Source of the DNA: Bog-473 sp963753115
GTDB taxonomy: Bacteria; Actinomycetota; Acidimicrobiia; Acidimicrobiales; RAAP-2
DNA: 64,000 nt
NCBI GenBank assembly: GCA_963753115.1
Contig: CAVWBB010000006.1
Coordinates: 1 to 64,000, forward strand
Reading direction: 5' to 3'
Numbering within the stretch: position 1 is the stretch's first letter; each line of letters begins with the position of its first letter. Below the pieces are notes generated by a model that was not told the origin of the DNA, did not search any database, and saw nothing but the letters and a program-made list of their open reading frames with translations. This document shows positions 26,902 to 33,775 of the stretch, piece by piece. Both the position numbers and the translations under genes were made by a program.

Positions 26902-27018
26902 GTCTCCATCCTCGCTTCCAAGGTATGGAGTCTCCAAGAAACCCCGGACGGTTCAGGCCTTCTTGGGAAAAGCTGCCGCGTACTTCGCTTCGAATCCACC
27001 AAAGCAGAAAGATTTGCG

Positions 27019-27891
27019 TTGATGGCCGCCGAGTGCGCGAACTTCGAGATCACCCGCATGGCCCGCCTCTTGGAGGTCTCGACAGCTGGCTACTACCGCT
27101 GGAGAGCGGCCCAGGACCGTCCAGCACTCCCGAGCGAGGTTCGCCGGGCCGATCTCGACGCCAAGATCATCAGCTTGCACAAGAGCTCGCAAGGCACCTA
27201 TGGCGCTCCTCGGATCACCTTGGACCTCCATGAGGCCGGTGAGCGGGTGAGCCGCAACACCGTGGCCGAGCGCATGGCCAGCCTCGGGATCGTGGGCGTG
27301 AGTCCGCGATTGTTCAAGGTCACCACGAGCCCCGATCCAGCCGCCACCTACCCGGCGGACCTGGTGAACCGCCAGTTCCATCCAGACGGGATCGATGAGT
27401 TGTGGACGTCTGACATCACCTATCTGACCGTCGGCGAAGGCGAGGCCTACCTCTGCGCCATTCGCGACGAGGGATCGTCGAGGGTGCTGGGGTTCTCGGT
27501 GGAAGACCACATGCGGACCGAGCTCGTCCTCGAGGCGCTCGAGCAATCGACGGCGACGCGTGTGGGGTCGATGGCGGGGACGGTGTTCCACACCGACCGA
27601 GGCAGCCAATTTTCAGATCGAAGGGTCGTGGACTTTTGCGAGTCCGCCGGCCTGGTCCGCTCGATGGGGGCGACGGGCAGTTGCTACGACCACGCCAGCG
27701 CCGAAAGCTTCTGGTCGATCTTCAAACACGAGTACTTCTACCGGCACACCTTCGCCACCATCGACGAACTCCGAGCCGGGATCGCCCGCTACATCCACTT
27801 CTACAACCACCAACGCCGTTGCACCAAGGCTGGCAACCTCAGCCCCATCCGCTACGAGTTAACGTTGACCCTCGAGCAACAAGCCGCATAA
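27019..27891 (+). CDS. Outer IS transposase OrfB
   Basis: This 290-residue rve transposase is coupled to OrfA by overlap (TTGATG: TTG start at 27019, OrfA stop at 27020-27022). DDE residues are Asp in LWTSDITYLTVGEGEAYLCA, Asp in VFHTDRGSQFSD and Glu in CYDHASAESFWSIFKHEYFY. It ends with YNHQRRCTKAGNLSPIRYEL. It is intact by itself, but OrfA is interrupted. Confidence 0.92.
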   Translation: MMAAECANFEITRMARLLEVSTAGYYRWRAAQDRPALPSEVRRADLDAKIISLHKSSQGTYGAPRITLDLHEAGERVSRNTVAERMASLGIVGVSPRLFKVTTSPDPAATYPADLVNRQFHPDGIDELWTSDITYLTVGEGEAYLCAIRDEGSSRVLGFSVEDHMRTELVLEALEQSTATRVGSMAGTVFHTDRGSQFSDRRVVDFCESAGLVRSMGATGSCYDHASAESFWSIFKHEYFYRHTFATIDELRAGIARYIHFYNHQRRCTKAGNLSPIRYELTLTLEQQAA

Positions 27892-27922
27892 ACCGCGTGT
27901 CCACTATTTCTGGGCAACCTCA

Positions 27923-28562
27923 AATCATCTGTGCAATCTCGGAGGCGGTGCCGCTTGCACGCTCCGAGACAGCGCGAATCTGGACGGATTGGTGCTTCAC
28001 TCCCGCCGCCGTCCTGTGTCCCTCTAGGCCTTTACCCCGTCCACGTCACCTTGGGTTACACGAATAGTGCGTGGCCAGCTCTGCGACGGTGACAGCCCGA
28101 CCCAGTACACGGTCCCGTCGAAGGAAATCCGAGTCACGGTGGGAACTGCTCCCTCGAGTGTTGCCGGTCTGAATGAAGTGGTGCTTCGCGTCGACTTGGC
28201 CTGATAGCCCTGCAGCGGCTGATCCACTTCGGCCGTACACGTACCGCCAGATCCTCGTGCTCGCCAGGACAGCCTCTTCAGTCTCTTCACCGGCTGAGCC
28301 TCCGTTCGCCGATAACCGAATCTACCCGCAAGAGCCCCCAGCACGCCCATTGGGAGCGCGATTCACTATGAATCTCCCTGTGTTCAACCCTGAATCTCCC
28401 TGTGTTCAACCCTGAAAGAGAAAGGACTTTGGTCCCTAATGAAATGCCATCCTTTGTCGTTAATGTGAGCAGAACCCATTCAGGGTGGAACGACTCTTGC
28501 GGGTTCCGCGTCACTTCGCGGGCAAGGTCGGAGGCGACGTCCCATTCGGAGAGGACGCGCAC
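27923..28562. other. 640-bp stretch, little recognisable
   Basis: A 108-codon minus-strand frame at 28024-28350 (ending GTVYWVGLSPSQSWPRTIRV) has partly protein-like composition, but no domain and no ribosome site, so it is not called. The stretch also contains the 22-bp tandem duplication at 28369-28412. It probably includes debris from the IS-associated deletion to its left. Confidence 0.3.
28369..28412. repeat. 22-bp perfect tandem duplication
   Basis: The unit TGAATCTCCCTGTGTTCAAC plus CC occurs twice head to tail with no mismatch. It lies in non-coding sequence upstream of the small His/Cys protein gene. It could be replication slippage or a duplicated binding site. Confidence 0.6.
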
Positions 28563-28799
28563 ATGCCAGATGACCAAACTCTTGACGTCGTCTTGCTGCC
28601 CGTCGCAGCGCGTTCGGACGAACGACTCGCAGCCATCGCCGCCTGGCACCTCATCGAAGAGAGCGGTCGTCAGACGTGGTGCGGCACCGACATCGGATAC
28701 GGAGCACTGCGCCGATCTTGGGACGCCATTCCTCGAGGGAGCGTCTGCCTCCAATGTTCCCAGCTGGGCTATGTCCGCTACCCAGATCTCTTTGGCTAG
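28563..28799 (+). CDS. Small His/Cys protein, probable zinc site
   Basis: This is a 78-residue protein. ATG 28563 has GAGGA about 8 nt upstream. AAWHLIEESGRQTWCGTDIG and GSVCLQCSQLGYVRY give one His and three Cys with spacing (H-x13-C ... C-x2-C) suited to a structural zinc. Similar short actinobacterial proteins are annotated only as hypothetical. It ends 25 bp before the split-barrel gene, which has its own strong ribosome site. Confidence 0.5.
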   Translation: MPDDQTLDVVLLPVAARSDERLAAIAAWHLIEESGRQTWCGTDIGYGALRRSWDAIPRGSVCLQCSQLGYVRYPDLFG

Positions 28800-28824
28800 T
28801 GCCCGGGAACGATAAAAAGGTGGC

Positions 28825-29241
28825 ATGCAACTCAGCGAAGATGTACGCAATGCACTGACTTCCGGGCATCTTGCCCACCTCGTCACGCTGGAGCCCGACG
28901 GAACGCCTCAGGTGACCTTGGTATGGGTGGGCCTCGAGGATGACGAGATCGTGGCAGGCCACCTCGGAGTGTGGCGCAAGGTTGCCAACGTTCGACGGGA
29001 TCCACGGGTCGTCCTTTCGATGGAGACCGGCGGGCATGCCCCCAATGGCCTAGCGGAATACCTGGTCGTCCTCGGGAGGGCTCGCATTACAGAAGGCGGC
29101 GCGCCGGAGCTGCTCCAGCGGCTGGCACACGTATACCTCGGTCCTGACGTGAAGTTTCCTCCCATGGACAACCCGCCGCCCGGCTACATAACCAGGATCA
29201 CCCCTGAGAAGATCGGTGGGGTAGGAACCTGGCGGACCTGA
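28825..29241 (+). CDS. Split-barrel (PPOX / F420-dependent type) protein
   Basis: This 138-residue protein of the pyridoxamine-5'-phosphate-oxidase-like split-barrel superfamily has LTSGHLAHLVTLEPDGTPQV, VWVGLEDDEIVAGHLGVWRK, VANVRRDPRVVLSMETGG, and a terminal TRITPEKIGGVGTWRT. The K-x-N-x-R-DPRV segment is typical of actinobacterial TIGR03618-like F420-binding reductases. AAGGTGG lies directly upstream of ATG 28825. A role as an F420H2- or FMN-dependent reductase is a family-level inference. Confidence 0.8.
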   Translation: MQLSEDVRNALTSGHLAHLVTLEPDGTPQVTLVWVGLEDDEIVAGHLGVWRKVANVRRDPRVVLSMETGGHAPNGLAEYLVVLGRARITEGGAPELLQRLAHVYLGPDVKFPPMDNPPPGYITRITPEKIGGVGTWRT

Positions 29242-29538
29242 CTATCCAAATTCAGTTCCAACGACTTTGCCCCAGGCCGTCTCGGCGTTCCGGGGCACCT
29301 CCACCAGACATCCCGAGCCGCCCCACATCACACATCGGGACCTTCGTCCCCTAGCAAGGGCAACCTGACTCACTCATGCTGGATGTAAAGGGCCCCCGCG
29401 GGAGGAACGCCTCTGATGACGCCGCACCACCACTACTACGACAACGGTGAGACGCACTGGGGGCTTGTGGGTCGTCACGGTCCTCGCCTTGGCGCCACGA
29501 GTTGGTGTGTGAGATCAACTGTGGCACTACGACGCTGG
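29242..29538. other. Non-coding stretch before the tandem dyad repeat
   Basis: A GGGAGGAA ribosome-like site precedes ATG 29416, which opens MTPHHHYYDNGETHWGL and then runs into unlikely sequence. Removing the extra T in GGCTTGTGG would give GLWVVTVLALA, a short membrane segment, but the frame then stops at once. It is not called as a gene. Confidence 0.3.
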
Positions 29539-29592
29539 GATGTTCGCTGCATTGACAGCGCGAACGATGTTCGCTGCATTGACAGTGCGAAC
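29539..29592. promoter_or_regulatory. Two tandem 27-bp repeats, each a GTTCGC-N12-GCGAAC dyad
   Basis: The 27-bp unit (29539-29565 and 29566-29592, one mismatch) contains an internal palindrome GTTCGC ... GCGAAC with a 12-bp centre including TGCATTGACA. Each unit thus presents a TTGACA -35-like hexamer inside a dyad. It lies 36-89 bp upstream of the ferritin-like gene, so the likely reading is a doubled operator/promoter. The binding protein is unknown. Confidence 0.55.
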
Positions 29593-29627
29593 GGAGTCAC
29601 GGTTGGTTCACGATCGAATCAGAGAGC

Positions 29628-30149
29628 ATGAACATCCGATCCGATGGAGAGAACATGATCGACATGACAAACGAGTCCTCAGCAGGGCCCTCTGCTACGG
29701 ATCGGGCCTTATATGATCATTTGGGCAACCACATTGCGGCGGAGCGAACATTGCTCGAAGAGTACTCCGACATCGCCGACCGAACGGAGTCCAGAGCTTT
29801 TCGCTATCTCGTGAATTTGCTCATTGAAGACGAGATTCGACATCACAGAATCTTTTCGGAGATTGCTGAATCAGTCGAAACGATTGCGCTTATGAAGCCG
29901 AAAGAACCTCTCGTACCACTCATCGACTTTGTCCGCGCTGATCGTGACGCAGTGCTCGAGGCGACGGAGCGACTCCTCGAACACGAGAGCGAGGACGCTC
30001 GCGAACTCAAGCGCCTCCAACGCGAGCTTCGCGACACAAAGGACGATTCGCTAGACGGCCTGTTGGTGGAGCTCATGCAGCGTGACACCCAAAAGCACAT
30101 CGCTATCCTTCGCTTCGTACGGAAACGCACAAGACGGACGCGGAACTGA
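29628..30149 (+). CDS. Ferritin-like (rubrerythrin-type) four-helix protein
   Basis: This is a 173-residue all-helical protein. LGNHIAAERTLLEEYSDIAD supplies an E-x2-x-EE helix, and LVNLLIEDEIRHHRIFSEIA supplies E-x2-H in the second helix. LMQRDTQKHIAILRFVRKRT supplies the last helix with D/H ligands. These are the E...ExxH...ExxH-like positions of ferritin-like di-iron proteins, slightly degenerate. Alternative starts are ATG 29655 (GGAGAG just upstream) and ATG 29664. A role in iron or peroxide handling is inferred. Confidence 0.65.
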   Translation: MNIRSDGENMIDMTNESSAGPSATDRALYDHLGNHIAAERTLLEEYSDIADRTESRAFRYLVNLLIEDEIRHHRIFSEIAESVETIALMKPKEPLVPLIDFVRADRDAVLEATERLLEHESEDARELKRLQRELRDTKDDSLDGLLVELMQRDTQKHIAILRFVRKRTRRTRN

Positions 30150-30356
30150 CGACGGGACATACGCCAAGGCGTCGTTGGATGAAGCAATAGCGGAACAGAG
30201 AATGACGATCTACGTCGCGAGTTGTGCCTGACCTACCTCGTCGGCCGGGACATGATTGTGGATCGAGGTGGAACAAGATCGTCGACGCGTGCCATTCACC
30301 TATCCGGAGTAGCCGACCTCCTACCTGTGAGGGGATCCCGATAGTTGATCCACTCG

Positions 30357-30577
30357 CTATGCGAGTGTGAGCTGTTGTCGGTGGAGCCAGGCTTCGACGA
30401 ACTCGACTGGGGTGAGCCAGCCGTGCGCGCTGTGCGGCCTGTTGATGTTGTAGTCGATGCGCCAGTCCTCGAGGAGGACCTTGGCCTCGAGCAGCGAGTC
30501 GAAGCGCTGTCCGTTCAAGTACTCGTCACGCAGGCGGCCGTTGAACGATTCGATCCAGGCGTTCTGCCACGGGCTGC
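30357..30577 (-). pseudogene. IS3-type transposase, C-terminal fragment
   Basis: Only the last 73 residues survive: PWQNAWIESFNGRLRDEYLN (with the catalytic Glu), then QRFDSLLEAKVLLEDWRIDY and NRPHSAHGWLTPVEFVEAWL. The start of the protein is missing; the sequence switches at about 30578 to an IS110 fragment in the opposite orientation. It is a different element from the complete IS copies in this window. Confidence 0.8.
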
Positions 30578-30805
30578 CGGGATGAGGACCAGCTCTCCAG
30601 CGTCAAGGTGCGGGCAACCCTTCGTCAGGTTGACCAGCTCTTGCACTGGGCCGAGCCATTCGAGAAGCGCGCCTGGGCCATTGAGTCCGTCGGCGGGATG
30701 GGCTACTTGTTGGCCCAGCAGCTCGTGGCCCAAGGCGAGGAGGTGCTCGACGTTCCAGCCACCTTGGCTTCGCGGATCCGGGTGCTGGCCACCGGGCGGT
30801 CCTGA
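30578..30805 (+). pseudogene. IS110-family transposase, N-terminal fragment
   Basis: The fragment RATLRQVDQLLHWAEPFEKR, AWAIESVGGMGYLLAQQLVA and EEVLDVPATLASRIRVLATG is part of the N-terminal DEDD/RuvC-like domain of IS110 transposases (including the E in AIES). It has no start and stops after TGRS. It is a candidate for the missing half of the IS110 remnant at 24619-25322, with the segment between rearranged. Confidence 0.7.
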
Positions 30806-31224
30806 ACCCCGACGCCACGGCGGTCAGATACCCGAAGACCGGATTACCGAGGGCCACTGGCGGGCGACAGGTGCCGGCTGGGCCAACCAGGGCGAGAGCC
30901 TCTTCGCCTCCCATCAGCAGCGTCAGCGGGCCGAGGACCGGAGGGAGGTGCTCTCCGATTGGTACACCCGAAGCGAGTGAGCCCTTGTCCGGAGGCCAAA
31001 CCGCCGCAGGCGGTGCGGCAGCCACCGCATCATCCGTGTGGTCGAGCGCAGCCAATGGAGAACTCGTCAATGAGGACGTGTGTCCGAAGGTCCCTGCTGC
31101 TCGCTCCTCCTCGGCTCGCAGCGATAGCGTCGCGGTCATCCAGGTGGCCTGGACCTCCTCCCCGAGGAGGTCCGCCGGCGTTCGCCTCCCAACGAAGACC
31201 GTTCATCGTGAGGGAGTCGCTGCC
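30806..31224. other. Stretch between IS debris and the integrase
   Basis: The integrase frame stays open back to 30871, but its codons there have chance composition. Plus-strand codons ending LSDWYTRSE (stop at 30978-30980) may be another mobile-element relic. No clear gene. GAGGGAG at 31210-31216 is the integrase ribosome site. Confidence 0.35.
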
Positions 31225-32427
31225 GTGAGCATCCATCGTCGAGTCGCGAAGTCAGGCGGGACCACTTGGGTCGTGCGCTACCGGGATCCCGTGCCCCGGG
31301 AGCGCACCTTCGACCGCAAGGCCGACGCCGAACGCTTCGAACGTTCGGTGCGTCATCAGCTCGACACGGACCAGTACCTCGATCCCGAATCAGCTCGCAT
31401 CACTGTGCGCGACTGGGCTGAACGGTGGTGGCCGACGATCGAGCAGAGCGAACGGGCGCCCAGCACCATCAGCGGCTACGAGTCGGCCTTGCGGCTGCAG
31501 GTGCTACCCCACCTCGGCGACCACCGGCTGCGGACGCTACGACGCATCGACATGGAGGAGTGGCTGAGCGTTCTCCGGGCGGCCGGCTACTCGAACTCCA
31601 CCATCCATGCCGCCCGCACCGTCCTCGGCATGGTGCTGACCTCGGCCATGGACGCCCGTATCATCGGCGGCAGTCCCCTGACCGGCCTCCGGCTGCCGAA
31701 GGGTTCGAGTCGGACCCGCAACGCCCTGACGGTCGAGCAGGTCGAAGCCCTGGCTGCTGCAGTGGATCCGTGGTGGCGACCCTTCCTCTTGGTGCTCGCC
31801 TACTGCGGCTTGCGTCCCGGTGAGGCCCTGGCCCTCCGCCGGAGGCATCTTGACGATCTGGGCCGGCTGACAGTGGAGCGGGGCATGACCGAGCACCGGG
31901 GCGTGCTGCTCGAGCGGGACACGAAGACACACCGGTGCCGGGTGGTCGAGGTGCCGGCCTCCGTGCTGGCCGAGCTGCGAACCCACGTCGAGCTCCGTGT
32001 CGGGAGCGATCCCGGCGCCTTGTTGTTCACGACACCGTTCGGTGATCCGGTGCGGCTGTCGAACTGGCGGCACCGGGTCTGGGACCCCCTCGCAGCGGAG
32101 CTCGGCCTCCCCGGATGGGCGACGCCGTACGTGCTCCGTCACACGGCGGCGAGCCTGCTGGCACAGAGCGGCGTGCCCGTGACAGCCGCTGCCGCCTCCC
32201 TCGGCCACGATCCGGCCATCTTCCTGCGGACCTACGCCCATCTGTACCCGGGCGACCTCGCTGCCGTTGCCGATGCCATGGACGCCGCCCGGTCCGCCGT
32301 CGTCGATGTGCGGCAACAGGACGACGAAGGAACATCGAGTGTGAGGGCTCCGAGCTCTGTGGCGCGCGTGGATTTCGCGGGGATGGCCAGACACCGCCGC
32401 CAAGAGGCCGAGAGGCATGGCCTCTGA
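31225..32427 (+). CDS. int: Tyrosine-recombinase integrase of the island
   Basis: This 400-residue phage-type integrase starts at GTG 31225 with GAGGGAG about 9 nt upstream. It has an N-terminal arm-binding AP2-like strand region (VSIHRRVAKSGGTTWVVRYR), a SAM-like core-binding domain (TVRDWAERWWPTIEQSERAP), and the catalytic domain. Catalytic Arg is in YCGLRPGEALALRR, the box II segment is TPYVLRHTAASLLAQ, and the His and nucleophile are in SLGHDPAIFLRTYAHL. The first His of the usual HxxR box is Tyr here. The gene ends 14 bp from the right att core and points to it, so the integrase travels with the att site. It targets the tRNA-Pro 3' end. Confidence 0.92.
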   Translation: MSIHRRVAKSGGTTWVVRYRDPVPRERTFDRKADAERFERSVRHQLDTDQYLDPESARITVRDWAERWWPTIEQSERAPSTISGYESALRLQVLPHLGDHRLRTLRRIDMEEWLSVLRAAGYSNSTIHAARTVLGMVLTSAMDARIIGGSPLTGLRLPKGSSRTRNALTVEQVEALAAAVDPWWRPFLLVLAYCGLRPGEALALRRRHLDDLGRLTVERGMTEHRGVLLERDTKTHRCRVVEVPASVLAELRTHVELRVGSDPGALLFTTPFGDPVRLSNWRHRVWDPLAAELGLPGWATPYVLRHTAASLLAQSGVPVTAAAASLGHDPAIFLRTYAHLYPGDLAAVADAMDAARSAVVDVRQQDDEGTSSVRAPSSVARVDFAGMARHRRQEAERHGL

Positions 32428-32440
32428 CCTGCACTTTCGA

Positions 32441-32485
32441 GTCGGGCTGCCGGGATTTGAACCCGGGACCTCTTGACCCCCAGTC
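32441..32485. repeat. Right attachment site within tRNA-Pro
   Basis: These 45 bp are identical to 17030-17074 and run from one base beyond the tRNA 3' end through the anticodon arm. The crossover must lie within this block. The tRNA stays whole on this side. Confidence 0.93.
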
Positions 32486-32516
32486 AAGCGCGCTAACCAA
32501 GCTGCGCCACAGCCCG
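32442..32516 (-). tRNA. tRNA-Pro (anticodon GGG)
   Basis: The minus strand folds into a complete cloverleaf. The acceptor stem is CGGGCTG/CAGCCCG and the D stem is GCGC/GCGC. The anticodon stem CTTGA/TCAAG holds loop CTGGGGG (anticodon GGG), and the T stem CCGGG/CCCGG holds loop TTCAAAT. The discriminator is A and CCA is not encoded. Length is 75 nt. It is the integration target of the island. Confidence 0.95.
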
Positions 32517-32710
32517 CATGTCGACTCCGTGCCTCGAACGGAAGCGCCATCCCGGGTGTCCGACGGAGCGGAACCGAGACGGAAGACGACCCCGGGATGG
32601 TAGTCCACTGCGATCGCACTGAGGCCCCGCGCCGGAGTATTCCCTGGTCACCGCTATTGCAACAAATATTCGTGCTTAAGCGCCCACCCAGTTCTACCGA
32701 TTTCACAAAG

Positions 32711-33706
32711 GTGGCAACTCTGACCCGGGACACGCAACTTGACCTGCTTCACTACGTGATCGAGACGCAGCGTCTGGTCAATGCCGTGCCCGCCACGGCG
32801 GCGGACCGTGCGGTTGGCCTGGTTCTCGACCGGGTGCAGACCGTGACGAACGCTGACGGTGCTGCCGTCGAGGTTGCTGAGGGCAGCGTCATGGTCCATC
32901 GGGCCGTCAGCGGCTTGAGCACCGCTTCGGAAGGAGCACGTACCTCGGCGGAACACAGCCTCCCCGGGCTCTGTGTACGGGTCGGAATGCCGCTGCTCTG
33001 CCGCGACACCGAGACGGACCCGCGAGTGGATGTCGATGCGTGCCGCCAAGCCGGCGTCCGCTCCATTGCCGTCGCGCCGATGATCCGTGCTGGAGAGGCC
33101 CTCGGTGTACTGACCGTCCTCTCGAACGAGGCAGAGCACTTCGATGACGCCGATCTCGACGTACTCGAACTCATGGCGAATCTCATCGCATCGGGGCTCC
33201 CGAGCAGTTCGAAGTTGGAACGTCAGGCCGAGCGCGCGCTCCGCGACCCGCTCACCGGCCTTGCCAATCGATTGATCTTCATGGATCGCCTGGCCCATCA
33301 CGGTTATGAGGCCCGTCGCTATGGCCGGCCCTACGGGCTGTTTCTCATCGGCCTCGACCGATTCACCGTCGTCAACGAGACACTTGGTCAGGAATGGGGC
33401 GACGCGGTCCTGCGGTCTGTGGCCCAGGGTCTGAATGCCACTGTGCGTGGTGGTGACACCCTGGCTCGGCTCGGAGGCGACCAGTTCGCCGTTCTTTGCG
33501 GCAACGCGGAACAATCGGTCGTCGAGGACAGGCTGAAGGGCCGGATCGCAAATGTGATTGCCGAGGTCAACAGGGAGCTCAGCCTCAGCGGCTACACATT
33601 GACGGCCAGTGTGGGCGTGGCGTGGAGCTCGAAGAACGACGGCACGGCCGAAGAACTGCTGACATCGGCACGGGCAGCGCTGGCGAATGCCAAGGCGCAG
33701 AGGTAG
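32711..33706 (+). CDS. GAF-GGDEF protein, degenerate diguanylate cyclase
   Basis: This is a protein of about 331 residues. The N-terminal GAF domain (residues about 20-165) has GVRSIAVAPMIRAGEALGVL. The GGDEF domain follows from RDPLTGLANRLIFMDRLAHH, through IGLDRFTVVNETLGQEWGDA, to the signature LARLGGDQFAVLC, and ends YTLTASVGVAWSS. The active-site GG(D/E)EF reads GGDQF, with Gln for the Glu that helps bind metal, so cyclase activity is doubtful. It may bind GTP or c-di-GMP as a sensor. No transmembrane helix is seen. The start is uncertain: GTG 32711 begins the conserved part; the frame is open from 32597. Confidence 0.8.
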   Translation: MATLTRDTQLDLLHYVIETQRLVNAVPATAADRAVGLVLDRVQTVTNADGAAVEVAEGSVMVHRAVSGLSTASEGARTSAEHSLPGLCVRVGMPLLCRDTETDPRVDVDACRQAGVRSIAVAPMIRAGEALGVLTVLSNEAEHFDDADLDVLELMANLIASGLPSSSKLERQAERALRDPLTGLANRLIFMDRLAHHGYEARRYGRPYGLFLIGLDRFTVVNETLGQEWGDAVLRSVAQGLNATVRGGDTLARLGGDQFAVLCGNAEQSVVEDRLKGRIANVIAEVNRELSLSGYTLTASVGVAWSSKNDGTAEELLTSARAALANAKAQR

Positions 33707-33775
33707 GCGTCACTCCCCCACCCAAGCGACACAGCGGCTCTCCCCGGGAAGACCGTCATATGGTCCAATAGGTGC

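Larger units (their letters stand above)
25647..26955 (-). mobile_element. Inner IS3-family element with 3-bp target duplication
   Basis: This is a 1309-bp element. Inverted repeats begin TGAACCGTCC and continue to TGGAGACTC at both ends (left from 25647; right ending 26955). It is flanked by GGC on each side (25644-25646 and 26956-26958), a 3-bp duplication as known for IS3 elements. It is inserted in the opposite orientation to the outer IS. Confidence 0.92.
25381..27022 (+). pseudogene. Outer IS transposase OrfA, disrupted by the inner IS
   Basis: The 5' part (25381-25646) encodes an HTH_Tnp_1-type domain (ATRRKFTLEFKTEAAHRVID, TVAEVAAELSVSDSVLARWV) and the start of a coiled coil ending DKDLA. 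The 3' part (26959-27022) encodes FLGKAAAYFASNPPKQKDLR and the stop. Removing the inner element with one GGC repeat joins DKDLA to FLGKAAAYF in frame, so OrfA was intact before the insertion. OrfB starts 3 bp before the stop end. Confidence 0.85.
25323..27922 (+). mobile_element. Outer IS3-family element, itself interrupted
   Basis: Imperfect inverted repeats TGAGGTT-CCC...TAGTGGACAC (left from 25323, right ending 27922) bound a two-gene IS. It truncates an IS110 transposase gene on its left. On its right the IS110 gene does not resume, so an adjacent deletion occurred. A second IS sits in its orfA (25647-26955). Without that insert it would be about 1288 bp. Confidence 0.85.
17030..32485. 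mobile_element. tRNA-Pro-integrated genomic island (about 15.4 kb)
   Basis: The segment lies between two identical 45-bp direct repeats, one being the 3' part of an intact tRNA-Pro gene, with a tyrosine integrase gene ending 14 bp from the right repeat. This is the classic structure of an integrative element. Cargo consists of small stress- or regulation-type genes plus many secondary insertions: a group II intron and at least five IS elements or remnants. No replication, conjugation or phage structural genes are visible, so it is a degraded or mobilisable island, not a self-transmissible one. Confidence 0.85.

Noticed and set aside
28024..28350. 108-codon minus-strand frame
   Set aside because: Partly protein-like but no start signal, domain or conserved motif; may be debris.
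29416..29631. 71-codon frame with a good ribosome site (MTPHHHYYDNGETHWGL)
   Set aside because: After the first 17 codons it runs through the 27-bp tandem repeat; a one-base correction gives only a very short membrane peptide. Not supportable as a gene.
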